Positions 16,831-24,078 of a stretch of DNA of 35,984 nucleotides are shown here, piece after piece. The stretch comes from WSZY01 sp964559845. GTDB taxonomy: Bacteria > Pseudomonadota > Zetaproteobacteria > Mariprofundales > Mariprofundaceae. The DNA lies in contig CAZLJF010000018.1 of assembly GCA_964559845.1 (NCBI GenBank), positions 1 to 35,984 on the forward strand, in the 5' to 3' direction. Position 1 is the first letter of the stretch. Each line of letters opens with the position of its first letter. The notes beneath the pieces are model-generated. The model had not been told where the DNA came from, did not search any database, and saw nothing but the letters and a program-made list of their open reading frames with translations. The translations under genes and the position numbers were made by a program.

Positions 16831-16859
16831 ACTCTAGTAGAGGCGGATTCAACTTCCAA
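16831..16859 (-). promoter_or_regulatory. Putative sigma-70 promoter for ndk-lysS
   Basis: The minus strand reads TTGGAA, 17 nt, TAGAGT, with 4 of 6 matches in each box and ideal spacing. The predicted start is about 47 nt before the ndk ATG. It lies in the short gap between mnmA and ndk. Confidence 0.45.
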
Positions 16860-16887
16860 GGGCGAACATGCAGCTCGCTCCTGCAGA

Positions 16888-18006
16888 TCAGGAAACTGAC
16901 GTGACAATGCCACCGCCGAGCAGCTCATCACCACTGTAGAAGGCTGCTACCTGCCCCGGTGCGGTCGGCTTCTGCGGTTTGGCGAAGACAATCTTCAGCA
17001 AGCCATTCTCTTCAATCTGACAGGCTGCCGGCTGCATCTGATAACGCACCTTGGCTGTCACCACTTCTCCTGGTTCCGGCCTTCTGATCCAGGTGAGTTC
17101 ACTCACCACCACTTCACGAATCACGGCATCTTCAGGATGCGCCACAATCACCTCTGCTGTATCACCATCCAGCCCCACCACATGCCACGGCCCGTCCGGC
17201 AGCCCCAGCCCCTTGCGCTGGCCAAGGGTGTAGTAGGCAATACCGTGATGCCTTCCCAGCACATTGCCTTCCCTGTCCACAATATCGCCATTCCTGAAGC
17301 CTGCTTTTGCCCCCTGCTGCTTCAGGAAGGCAATACGATCCCCTGCCGGAATAAAGCAGATATCCTGACTTTCGTGTTTGCCTGCCGTCAGCAGGTTGAA
17401 ATGCCCGGCCAGCTTGCGCGTACCGTCCTTCTCCAGATGGCCAACCGGAAAGAGGATGCGCTCCACCTGTTCACGGCTGGTGGTTGCCAGAAAATAGCTC
17501 TGATCCTTTCTGGCATCATTGCCCTTATAGATATGCACCCCGGACGCGTCATCGCGCCGCTGCACATAGTGGCCGGTTGCCACGTAGCTGGCTTCCAGCT
17601 TGTCGGCCGCTTCAAGCAGCGCCCCGAACTTTACGAACCGGTTGCACCGTTCACATGGATTGGGCGTGCGACCCGACTCATAATCGGCAATGAACGGGTC
17701 AATCACGTTATGACGAAAGTTTTCACGCATATCCATGTTGTAAAAGGGAATACCAATCTGATCGGCCACCCGCCGGGCATCATAGGCATCGTCCAGTGAA
17801 CAGCAGGAGCCATGCCCTGCCACCTCATCCCGGGAATAGTCCCATACATTGAGGAATACACCGACCACATCGGCACCGGCCTCTTTCAGCAGCGCCGCCA
17901 TCACCGATGAGTCCACGCCACCACTCATGGCAGCAATCACACGCACACCCTTCAGGTGCGTCAGATCGGGAATCAGCTGCCTAATATCGTCTGGAACGTT
18001 GGACAT
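16888..18006 (-). CDS. mnmA: tRNA-specific 2-thiouridylase MnmA
   Basis: Installs the 2-thio group on U34 of tRNA-Lys, -Glu and -Gln, taking sulfur from the Tus relay or IscS. It has the PP-loop SGGVDSS (around residues 28-34) and the two catalytic cysteines, one in TPNPCERCNR (C118) and one in SQDICF (C217). The product is 372 residues from ATG 18006, which has a Shine-Dalgarno-like TGTAGG 8 nt upstream; a TTG two codons earlier is possible. It lies 9 nt after the rsmB stop, last of the def-fmt-rsmB-mnmA unit. Confidence 0.97.
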   Translation of the reverse strand: MSNVPDDIRQLIPDLTHLKGVRVIAAMSGGVDSSVMAALLKEAGADVVGVFLNVWDYSRDEVAGHGSCCSLDDAYDARRVADQIGIPFYNMDMRENFRHNVIDPFIADYESGRTPNPCERCNRFVKFGALLEAADKLEASYVATGHYVQRRDDASGVHIYKGNDARKDQSYFLATTSREQVERILFPVGHLEKDGTRKLAGHFNLLTAGKHESQDICFIPAGDRIAFLKQQGAKAGFRNGDIVDREGNVLGRHHGIAYYTLGQRKGLGLPDGPWHVVGLDGDTAEVIVAHPEDAVIREVVVSELTWIRRPEPGEVVTAKVRYQMQPAACQIEENGLLKIVFAKPQKPTAPGQVAAFYSGDELLGGGIVTSVS

Positions 18007-18015
18007 GGGCAAAGC

Positions 18016-19227
18016 CTACACTCTCTTCAGGCATGCGATAAAGAATCCATCATGATGCGTAGTTGGAAAGATCCGCTGCATTGATTGCAGTTCGGTGAAG
18101 CCCTCCACCACCTGTTCATTCTCCTGCGGATGAATGGAGCAGACTGCATAAACAAGCCGGCCACCGGGCTTCAACACCCGCAGTGCCTCGGCAACCATTC
18201 TCTTCTGCAAAGCAGAATGGCGCTCCACATCACCCTTGTCATGCAGAAACTTCGCATCCGGATGACGGCGGATCACGCCCGATGCCGTACAAGGTGCATC
18301 CAGCAATATTGCATCGGCAAATTCGTCAGGGAATGCCAGGGCAGTGGCATCGCCCTCTATCACGCTCACATGGCTTGCCTTCGACCTCTCCAGATTATCT
18401 TTCAGGCGAGACATCCGCTTTTCACTCAACTCAACCGCAACCACTTCGGATTCAGGATGTCTGCGGGCAAGCAGCGCCGTCTTGCCGCCGGGTGCCGCAC
18501 AGAGATCCAGCACCTTGTCGCCTGGTTTTACATCCAGCGCCAGCACCGCCGCCTGTGCCGCCTGATCCATCACCTGAAACTCACCTTCAGCATAGCCGGG
18601 AAGTTCTGTGACAGCCGTTCCCGATGGCAGAATCACGGCATGCCCTGAAAGCGCGCCTGCAACCGCAGCGAGCCCCGCTGCTTCCGCCCTGGCAATCCAC
18701 GCATCGCGGTCATCAAACAGAGACAGCGTCAGCTCCGGTTTTTTCAGGTTTGCTTCAGCAAGCGCCTGAACCGCCTCCACTCCGAAAACATCCCGCCAGG
18801 ATGAATAGAGCCATCTGGGCAATTCGGCCCGCTGGTAGGGTTTCAATTTGGCAGGCGGATCGCTTTCAGCAACCTTGCGAAGTACGGCATTGACCATGCC
18901 GGAGCCCTTCGGGTCTCTTGGTTTGACGGCAGCGACTGTCTCTCCCACCGCTGCATGCACCGGCACCCGCATATACCGAATCTGATAACTGCCGACAAAG
19001 AGTGCGAGCCGGGAAAATTCATCCGGTTTCTGTTTGAGATATCTTGAAAAGTCGACTTCCAGAGAAAAATAGCGCCGCAGCACGCCATATACGAGTTCAT
19101 GCAGCAGGTGGCGATCGCGTGACACTGCCATCACCTCGCCCATCACATGATGCAGCACTTCATCGGCCTTCCGGCTCCGGTTCAGGATGCGATCAAGGGA
19201 ATCAATCGCAAAGGCACGGATATTCAA
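18016..19227 (-). CDS. rsmB: 16S rRNA m5C967 methyltransferase RsmB
   Basis: SAM-dependent cytosine-5 methyltransferase acting on 16S rRNA position 967. The N-terminal ~150 residues form the NusB-like RNA-binding domain. The catalytic part has VLDLCAAPGGKTALLA for SAM, LLDAPCTASGV with one active cysteine, and AVCSIHPQENE with the other. It starts with TTG at 19227, GGAG about 4-5 nt upstream, overlapping the fmt stop as TTGA. The 403-residue length is slightly short of E. coli RsmB (429). Confidence 0.96.
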   Translation of the reverse strand: MNIRAFAIDSLDRILNRSRKADEVLHHVMGEVMAVSRDRHLLHELVYGVLRRYFSLEVDFSRYLKQKPDEFSRLALFVGSYQIRYMRVPVHAAVGETVAAVKPRDPKGSGMVNAVLRKVAESDPPAKLKPYQRAELPRWLYSSWRDVFGVEAVQALAEANLKKPELTLSLFDDRDAWIARAEAAGLAAVAGALSGHAVILPSGTAVTELPGYAEGEFQVMDQAAQAAVLALDVKPGDKVLDLCAAPGGKTALLARRHPESEVVAVELSEKRMSRLKDNLERSKASHVSVIEGDATALAFPDEFADAILLDAPCTASGVIRRHPDAKFLHDKGDVERHSALQKRMVAEALRVLKPGGRLVYAVCSIHPQENEQVVEGFTELQSMQRIFPTTHHDGFFIACLKRV

Positions 19228-20198
19228 GAATCTCCACTTCCCGAAAGAGCGTCGCCTCTCTTAAGCTGTGCGCCACACAGAAAGGCATCGGCCTCCATCG
19301 CCCTCTTGCCCTCCGGCTGCACTTCCAGAGCCCGGTAGATTGCAGCATTGCCGGATGAGCCATCACCACAGGCGATATCGAGATGTTTATCGTCAATCAC
19401 AGTGCCGGCAGGCAAGGCGGTACTACCGGCCACAACCTCACCACGAATAATCTTCAGCCACTTGCCGCGGAACATCGTCCTTGCTCCCGGTTTCGGCGAA
19501 AAACAGCGTACCTGCCGGTCAATCAGTGACGCAGGCTGGCTCCAGTCGATCACGCGATCTTCACTGGTTAACTTCCTGGCATAAGTAACTCCGGACTCAT
19601 CCTGCGGCACGGCTGTCAATTCACCGGACACAATCCCCGGCAACGACCTGAGCAACAGTTCTGCTCCCATCCCAGCAAGCGCGAACCAGAGTTCGGAGCC
19701 TGTTGTTGATGCTGTAATCGGCAATCTGGATTCGGCGTAAATAGCACCGGTATCCAGCCCCTCCTCCATATGCATGATGCCCACCCCCGTCTCACCATCG
19801 CCGGCCAGCAATGCCCGCTCAATGGGAGCTGCACCACGCCAGCGGGGCAGCAGTGATGCATGCACATTGATCGGTGCAATCCTCGGCGCATCCAGCCACG
19901 GTTTGGGAAGAATCATGCCAAAGGCGACGACCACAAGAATATCCGCCTCTTTGGACTCAAGCCATGCGAGCGCCTCATCATCTCCCCGAAGTGACGCCGG
20001 CGTAATCACATCAATGCCTGCTTCAAGCGCGGCTTTTTTAACCGGTGAAGGAGTCAGCTTCATGCCACGCCCCGCCCTGCGGTCGGGCTGCGAGACCACA
20101 CCAACCACTTCGATACCGTCAGCCCGAATCAATGCCTGCAGGCAGGCTACGGAAAAGGACGGCGTCCCGGCGAACACAACTCTGATAACAGGTTTCAC
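19224..20198 (-). CDS. fmt: Methionyl-tRNA formyltransferase
   Basis: Formylates initiator Met-tRNA using 10-formyl-tetrahydrofolate. It shows FAGTPSFSVACL at the N-terminus, the active-site segment INVHASLLPRWRGAAPI, and the C-terminal OB-fold domain. The 324-residue length is typical. The start is GTG at 20198, 2 nt after the def stop, with only a weak Shine-Dalgarno. The def-fmt pair is widely conserved because the two enzymes add and remove the same formyl group. Confidence 0.97.
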   Translation of the reverse strand: MKPVIRVVFAGTPSFSVACLQALIRADGIEVVGVVSQPDRRAGRGMKLTPSPVKKAALEAGIDVITPASLRGDDEALAWLESKEADILVVVAFGMILPKPWLDAPRIAPINVHASLLPRWRGAAPIERALLAGDGETGVGIMHMEEGLDTGAIYAESRLPITASTTGSELWFALAGMGAELLLRSLPGIVSGELTAVPQDESGVTYARKLTSEDRVIDWSQPASLIDRQVRCFSPKPGARTMFRGKWLKIIRGEVVAGSTALPAGTVIDDKHLDIACGDGSSGNAAIYRALEVQPEGKRAMEADAFLCGAQLKRGDALSGSGDS

Positions 20199-20200
20199 TT

Positions 20201-20755
20201 TTATAACCGTTGAAGCTTTTTACGCTTTTTCAGCTTCTTTTTGATCATCTTCTGCTTCAGGCGCGACAATCTATCGATAAACAGAATACCATCGAGGTGA
20301 TCAAACTCATGTTGTAGCGCCACAGCCAGGAAACCGTCGAAATCTGCTTCATGGGTTTCGCCATCAAGATCCTGCCAGCGCAGGCGGACAACGGCAGGCC
20401 GGTCCACATCTTCATAGATATCCGGTACGGAAAGGCATCCCTCTTCCCACGTTGCCAGGCCCGCCTCCCTCCATGTGAACTCAGGATTGATCCATACCTT
20501 CAGGTTTCGCGGCGCCACAGGCTCGCCTCCCTCTTCATGGCGCACCTCTTCACTGCGCCAATCCGTATCGGTCACGGCAATCCGCAACGGCACGCCGAGC
20601 TGGGTGGCAGCAAGCCCCACGCCCGGTGCATCATACATCGTATCGGCCATATCCTGCACCAGTTGCCGAACCTCATCAGAAAGTGGGAACTCAACCGGCT
20701 TCGCCACTTCCCGCAGCCTCTCATCCGGGTATATCAGAATCTCTCGAATCGCCAT
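20201..20755 (-). CDS. def: Peptide deformylase
   Basis: Iron (or zinc) metallohydrolase that removes the N-formyl group from new proteins. The three family motifs are intact: GVGLAATQ, EEGCLSVP with the metal cysteine, and QHEFDH with two metal histidines. At 184 residues it has an insertion around residues 65-80 and an unusually basic lysine-rich C-terminus (KKKLKKRKK). There is no Shine-Dalgarno. The predicted promoter puts the start of transcription about 2 nt before the ATG, suggesting leaderless translation. First gene of def-fmt-rsmB-mnmA. Confidence 0.97.
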   Translation of the reverse strand: MAIREILIYPDERLREVAKPVEFPLSDEVRQLVQDMADTMYDAPGVGLAATQLGVPLRIAVTDTDWRSEEVRHEEGGEPVAPRNLKVWINPEFTWREAGLATWEEGCLSVPDIYEDVDRPAVVRLRWQDLDGETHEADFDGFLAVALQHEFDHLDGILFIDRLSRLKQKMIKKKLKKRKKLQRL

Positions 20756-20763
20756 AGGGGCGC

Positions 20764-20792
20764 ACTATATGGAAGCAGCCTGATGATGTCAG
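20764..20792 (-). promoter_or_regulatory. Strong sigma-70 promoter for def, implying a leaderless mRNA
   Basis: The minus strand reads CTGACA, 17 nt, TATAGT: 5 of 6 matches in both boxes with ideal spacing. Only 8 nt separate the -10 from the def ATG. Transcription would thus start about 2 nt before the start codon. Confidence 0.65.
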
Positions 20793-20914
20793 CCTGTGCT
20801 GTCAGGGGCAGGAGTAATACCTCACCGCAAGTTGTGTGGCCTCTCCCTGCACCCACACCAGACGAAAGCTTCGAGTATCCCGGCGGACAGGAGCACGCAG
20901 CTCTTCAACTCCGG

Positions 20915-21139
20915 ATGTTTTGTACCCATAATGAGGTTATGAGAGAGAGCATCCCCGTCATTGATGGGAAACTTGCTCTCTCCCGCTGGCAGAACATCTT
21001 CTTCTGTGAATTTGACGGCCCGAGAGCTTGCCGCTCGATTGTCTGCACGGTTCATTGCGGATCAACAGAGAGCAGACCCTCTCTGAAGCCCGTAAATGCC
21101 TTCAGTGGCGGCAAGGTAGTGACAGTATGCCTTGAATGA
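20915..21139 (+). pseudogene. Decayed YjbQ-family (UPF0047) remnant
   Basis: Within the gap between def and the next plus-strand gene, the frame from about 20939 to 21060 reads ESIPVIDGKLALSRWQNIFF followed by CEFDGPRACRSIVCTVH. This matches the YjbQ C-terminal pattern (IPV.DGRLALGTWQ.I...EFDGPR...V.VTV). Nothing like the N-terminal half, with its conserved His, Asp and Asn residues, is visible upstream in the three plus-strand frames I translated by hand. The frame then runs on without family signal to a stop at 21139. I read it as a truncated, non-functional copy. The rest of the 430-nt gap holds the def promoter and nothing else I recognise. Confidence 0.6.
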
Positions 21140-21187
21140 ACAATCCGCTAGGCTTTGTCCGATCTTTTTTCGTCCTGGAGCTAGACT

Positions 21188-21523
21188 TTGAGTACAAGTG
21201 ACATGGTTTTCTTTTTTGCCTTTTTCTGGGTGCTGTTTATTGCCGCCCGGCTATTTGTATTTGCCGTGAATATCGACATCAAAATCAAAAAACGTATCTG
21301 GCCTGTGCTCATTATCGGGCTGGGAATCATCCTGCTCTGGTTTGCCTACATGCTGCATTTTCCGGCCAAATACTACTGGCTATTGCTGCCCGGTGTTGCT
21401 CTAATCCTGTTTGTAAACCTGCGGGGCTTCTATTTCTGCATCCCGTGCAAAAGAATGATTGCCCATAAACAGGTTCTCTCGCCGCCAACCCACTGCGAGC
21501 GCTGCCGCAGAAAACTGACCTAG
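21188..21523 (+). CDS. Small membrane protein with C-terminal zinc-ribbon-like tail
   Basis: A 111-residue protein of unknown function. Three hydrophobic segments (about residues 6-27, 37-57 and 62-80) are followed by a tail with two CxxC pairs, C84/C87 (FCIPC) and C103/C106 (HCERC). This is the pattern of a small zinc ribbon or possibly a heme or redox site. The start is TTG at 21188 with GGAG 7 nt upstream; an internal ATG at residue 6 would shorten the first helix. It stands alone between the YjbQ remnant and convergent sthA. I do not recognise the family. Confidence 0.6.
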   Translation: MSTSDMVFFFAFFWVLFIAARLFVFAVNIDIKIKKRIWPVLIIGLGIILLWFAYMLHFPAKYYWLLLPGVALILFVNLRGFYFCIPCKRMIAHKQVLSPPTHCERCRRKLT

Positions 21524-21599
21524 GCCGGATTACCCTGCTGCACACAACAGATATCTCTTTCGCATCAACACGCATGGACTTTTTCCATGTTAACAGGGA

Positions 21600-22985
21600 T
21601 CAGGATAACTTTGACAAACAATCCTTGGCGGCAAGCTTGTAACACTCCGCCAGGGTCGGGTAGTTGAACACATTCTGCATGAGATCATCCACGCTGCCGC
21701 CCTGATTCATCAGCAGTTGCCCGATATGAATCAGTTCACTGGCTGATTCACCAACAATATGTACGCCTTCGAGACTCCGGGTCCGGCGATTGACATTCAG
21801 CTTCAGCATGCCCGTGACATCACCAATAATCTGTCCCCGTGCGCTTTTGTTGAACCAACCGCGCCCGACCACATAATCGATGCCGACCTCTTTCAGTTGA
21901 CGCTCGGTTCTGCCCACAGACGAAAGCTCGGGAATGGTATAGATCGCCATGGGCATATTTCTGGCCATCACCGGTGCGGAGGCGTGAAATGCATGCTCTG
22001 CAGCCATGCGCCCCTGTTCCATACCTGTTGAAGCAAGTGCAGGCCTGCCGATCAGGTCACCGACGGCATAGATGTGTGGTACGGAGGTCTGGAAAAAGTC
22101 ATTCACGCCAATCCAGCCATCCACTGCATCAATACCGGCGTTGGCGATTCTCAGGTCATCAAAATTGGGCTCACGCCCCTGCGCATACAGAACCGCATCC
22201 GAACAGAGCCGCTCACCATTCTCCAGCAGGGTGCAGATCCGCCCCTCCTCCTTGCGAACGGCAACACAGCGGCTGTTCATATGGAAGCTCACACCCATGG
22301 AGTACATGGCATCAGTCAGTACGGACACCACATCACTGCTCAGATAGTCAAGAACCTGTGCATGCGAATCGACAACCGTCACCTCAACACCAAGTGCGGC
22401 AAAAATGGAGATAAATTCACAGGCAATAACGCCGCCGCCAACCACAACCAGTGAGCGGGGAAGATGCTTGATTTTCAGGATGGAGGTGGAATCCAGCACT
22501 GTCTTTTTGTCAAATGGAATATCCGATGGCCTGCGGGGACGGGAACCTGTCGCAAGAATTATAAACTCGGCAGTGAGCCTGCGCGGTTCATGGCCCGTCC
22601 CCCGCACTTCGAGCATATGCTGATCCACAAATGATGCCTCACCGGGAATCAGGGAGACGCCCTGCTCCAGCAACTGGCTGAGAATAACCGCCTCCTGCTT
22701 GGCAATCACCGTCTCTTTGCGATGGACCGCTTCAGACAGAAGCCCGTGCTGATGTTTCATCTCACCGGAAAAGGCTTCACGCATGCCGCGACGCCCGAGC
22801 CGGGATGCCATATAGGCCACCTCGCGCAAAGCCTTGCTGGGGATAGTGCCTGTCTGCAGGCCGGCACCGCCAATATTCGGCTTTCGCTCAATGATTCCGA
22901 CACGTTTCCCCATGCCTGCAGCTTGCAGGGCCGCATGCTGTCCCGCCGGCCCGGAACCCACGACCAGTAAATCAAAATCTCTCAT
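21600..22985 (-). CDS. sthA: Soluble pyridine nucleotide transhydrogenase (SthA-like)
   Basis: FAD flavoprotein of the disulfide-reductase fold, predicted to move hydride between NADPH and NAD+ in the cytoplasm. It has an N-terminal FAD fold (LLVVGSGPAGQHAALQAA), a mid-chain NAD(P) fold (VVVGGGVIACEFISIFAALG), HIYAVGDLIG, and a C-terminal dimerisation domain ending NVFNYPTLAECYKLAA. The redox-disulfide position reads GGAGLQTGTIPSKALRE with no cysteine, so it is not a dithiol reductase, which fits transhydrogenase. ATG 22985 has GGAG 7 nt upstream and is preferred to ATG 23000. Confidence 0.88.
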   Translation of the reverse strand: MRDFDLLVVGSGPAGQHAALQAAGMGKRVGIIERKPNIGGAGLQTGTIPSKALREVAYMASRLGRRGMREAFSGEMKHQHGLLSEAVHRKETVIAKQEAVILSQLLEQGVSLIPGEASFVDQHMLEVRGTGHEPRRLTAEFIILATGSRPRRPSDIPFDKKTVLDSTSILKIKHLPRSLVVVGGGVIACEFISIFAALGVEVTVVDSHAQVLDYLSSDVVSVLTDAMYSMGVSFHMNSRCVAVRKEEGRICTLLENGERLCSDAVLYAQGREPNFDDLRIANAGIDAVDGWIGVNDFFQTSVPHIYAVGDLIGRPALASTGMEQGRMAAEHAFHASAPVMARNMPMAIYTIPELSSVGRTERQLKEVGIDYVVGRGWFNKSARGQIIGDVTGMLKLNVNRRTRSLEGVHIVGESASELIHIGQLLMNQGGSVDDLMQNVFNYPTLAECYKLAAKDCLSKLS

Positions 22986-23028
22986 TGGTATCTCCAGCAT
23001 CCACAGAGACTATTCGCATAACACTGCT

Positions 23029-23056
23029 TTTATAAGACGAAACACTCATAATGCAA
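23029..23056 (-). promoter_or_regulatory. Putative promoter for sthA
   Basis: The minus strand reads TTGCAT, 16 nt, TATAAA. The -10 is 5 of 6, the -35 only 3 of 6. The predicted start is near 23022, about 37 nt before the sthA ATG. Confidence 0.4.
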
Positions 23057-23119
23057 GGCAAATGAAAAAAGTGACCCTAAACACAGTCCCGAAACTACCG
23101 ATAAATTAAACTGTGGCGA

Positions 23120-23132
23120 GCTGATTATCAGC
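23120..23132 (+). promoter_or_regulatory. Perfect 13-nt palindrome followed by a T run
   Basis: GCTGATTATCAGC is a perfect inverted repeat around a central T, followed by GATTTTT. It lies 26 nt before the small ORF at 23159. It could be an operator for that ORF, or a very short intrinsic terminator or attenuator. The stem is small, so this is weak. Confidence 0.3.
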
Positions 23133-23158
23133 GATTTTTAAACCAAGGATGGTGCGTT

Positions 23159-23344
23159 ATGGTTGAGTATTTACTGAATGTCGAAACGGATTGTTATGGG
23201 CCCTACCACTCGGAGGAGCAGGCGCGCTTTGCCTGGTATCTGTTCACAAGAAAACATCCTGACATGGCGGCCTGGTGTTCAATCCGGAAGATTGATTCAG
23301 ACACAGACTACCTGCCCCTGATTGACCCGCGGCTTTTACATTAA
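23159..23344 (+). CDS. Small hypothetical protein, 61 residues
   Basis: Starts at ATG with AAGGA about 9-10 nt upstream and encodes a soluble 61-residue peptide, rich in aromatic and acidic residues (DCYGPYHSEEQARFAWYLF; DTDYLPLIDPRLL). There are no TM segments or cysteine pairs. The Tyr-Gly-Pro-Tyr stretch and balanced composition look protein-like, and the ribosome site supports translation. I do not recognise it. It sits between divergent sthA and a hairpin followed by the cNMP gene. Confidence 0.5.
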   Translation: MVEYLLNVETDCYGPYHSEEQARFAWYLFTRKHPDMAAWCSIRKIDSDTDYLPLIDPRLLH

Positions 23345-23362
23345 ATCAAACCTATCGAGATG

Positions 23363-23403
23363 GACACGCTGCCGTGCTGCATATCCTTGCATGGCGGCGT
23401 GTC
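23363..23403 (+). repeat. Long perfect hairpin, 15-bp stem with 11-nt loop
   Basis: GACACGCTGCCGTGC pairs along its full length with GCATGGCGGCGTGTC (two G-T pairs) around an 11-nt loop. It starts 19 nt after the small ORF ends. No T tract follows on either strand, so it is not a standard intrinsic terminator. It could be a transcript-end or processing structure for the small ORF, a regulatory RNA element, or an extragenic palindrome. Confidence 0.6.
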
Positions 23404-23462
23404 AAGTTTCGAACACGAGGCCCTGACCACGCCCCTCCTTCCTATATACGCCTTCGGCCTCA

Positions 23463-23491
23463 TTGACATAACTCCTCTTCACGTCCAATTT
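23463..23491 (+). promoter_or_regulatory. Possible promoter for the one-domain cNMP-binding protein
   Basis: A perfect TTGACA at 23463-23468 lies about 50 nt before the TTG start. The -10 region at 17-18 nt is poor (CAATTT or AATTTT), so the promoter may be weak or need an activator. Confidence 0.35.
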
Positions 23492-23517
23492 TAAGACATG
23501 ACAGTAAAGGAACCAGT

Positions 23518-23985
23518 TTGAAGCAGGCTCGCATCGATCTTCTGCAGTCCATGCCTATTTTTGGCGGTGTCAGCAAGGAGACGCTGGAGTTTCTTATTGA
23601 TCGCGCATCGATCCGGCATTTGCCTCCGGGTGAATACTTCTTCCGCGAAGGTGATCATGCCAATTCCATGTTTGTGCTTGAGCGGGGAAAGGTGACTGTC
23701 AGCAAACAGTGGAGTGGCGAAGATCACCTGCTCAAGCACCTCTCGCAGGGTGACTGTTTTGGCGAAATGGCGCTGCTTGATCTCTACCCGAGAAGTGCAT
23801 CGGTGATGGCGTTGGAGCCGTGCGAAGCCATTGAATTCAATCATGCCACTCTGCTTGAACTCTACCGGCACGACCTCGAACAGTTCACCATCATCCAGAT
23901 GAATATTGGCCGCGAAATCAGCCGCCGCCTGCGCAACGTGGACAATCAGCTGTTTCAATCCAGATTCAGTCGCAACAACTCCTGA
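23518..23985 (+). CDS. Single-domain cyclic-nucleotide-binding protein
   Basis: A 155-residue soluble protein that is essentially one CAP-type cNMP-binding domain (about residues 14-130). The phosphate-binding cassette is canonical: CFGEMALLDLYPRSASV, with the Glu and Arg that hold the cyclic phosphate. No helix-turn-helix follows, so it is not a Crp/Fnr transcription factor. The C-terminal helix ends at ISRRLRNVDNQLF. The start is TTG at 23518 with AAGGA 6 nt upstream. It may act as a stand-alone sensor subunit. It precedes tgt on the same strand. Confidence 0.85.
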   Translation: MKQARIDLLQSMPIFGGVSKETLEFLIDRASIRHLPPGEYFFREGDHANSMFVLERGKVTVSKQWSGEDHLLKHLSQGDCFGEMALLDLYPRSASVMALEPCEAIEFNHATLLELYRHDLEQFTIIQMNIGREISRRLRNVDNQLFQSRFSRNNS

Positions 23986-24078
23986 TATCACAAGCTATTG
24001 CAACCGGAATATAAGCCGGCTGGCGCCAATCCCTATTCGGGCTTCCATCCATATGCCATACAGGCATACTGCGCCGCC

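Noticed and set aside
16778..16852. Upstream extension of ndk
   Set aside because: The family start MAIQRTLSIIKPD has a good Shine-Dalgarno, and the extension overlaps the promoter.
20351..20914. Plus-strand frame across def joined to the YjbQ remnant
   Set aside because: The first part is antisense to def; only the tail has protein family signal.
21573..21589. Hairpin CATGGA/TCCATG between the 21188 gene and sthA
   Set aside because: Short 6-bp stem with no T tract on either strand; could be chance.
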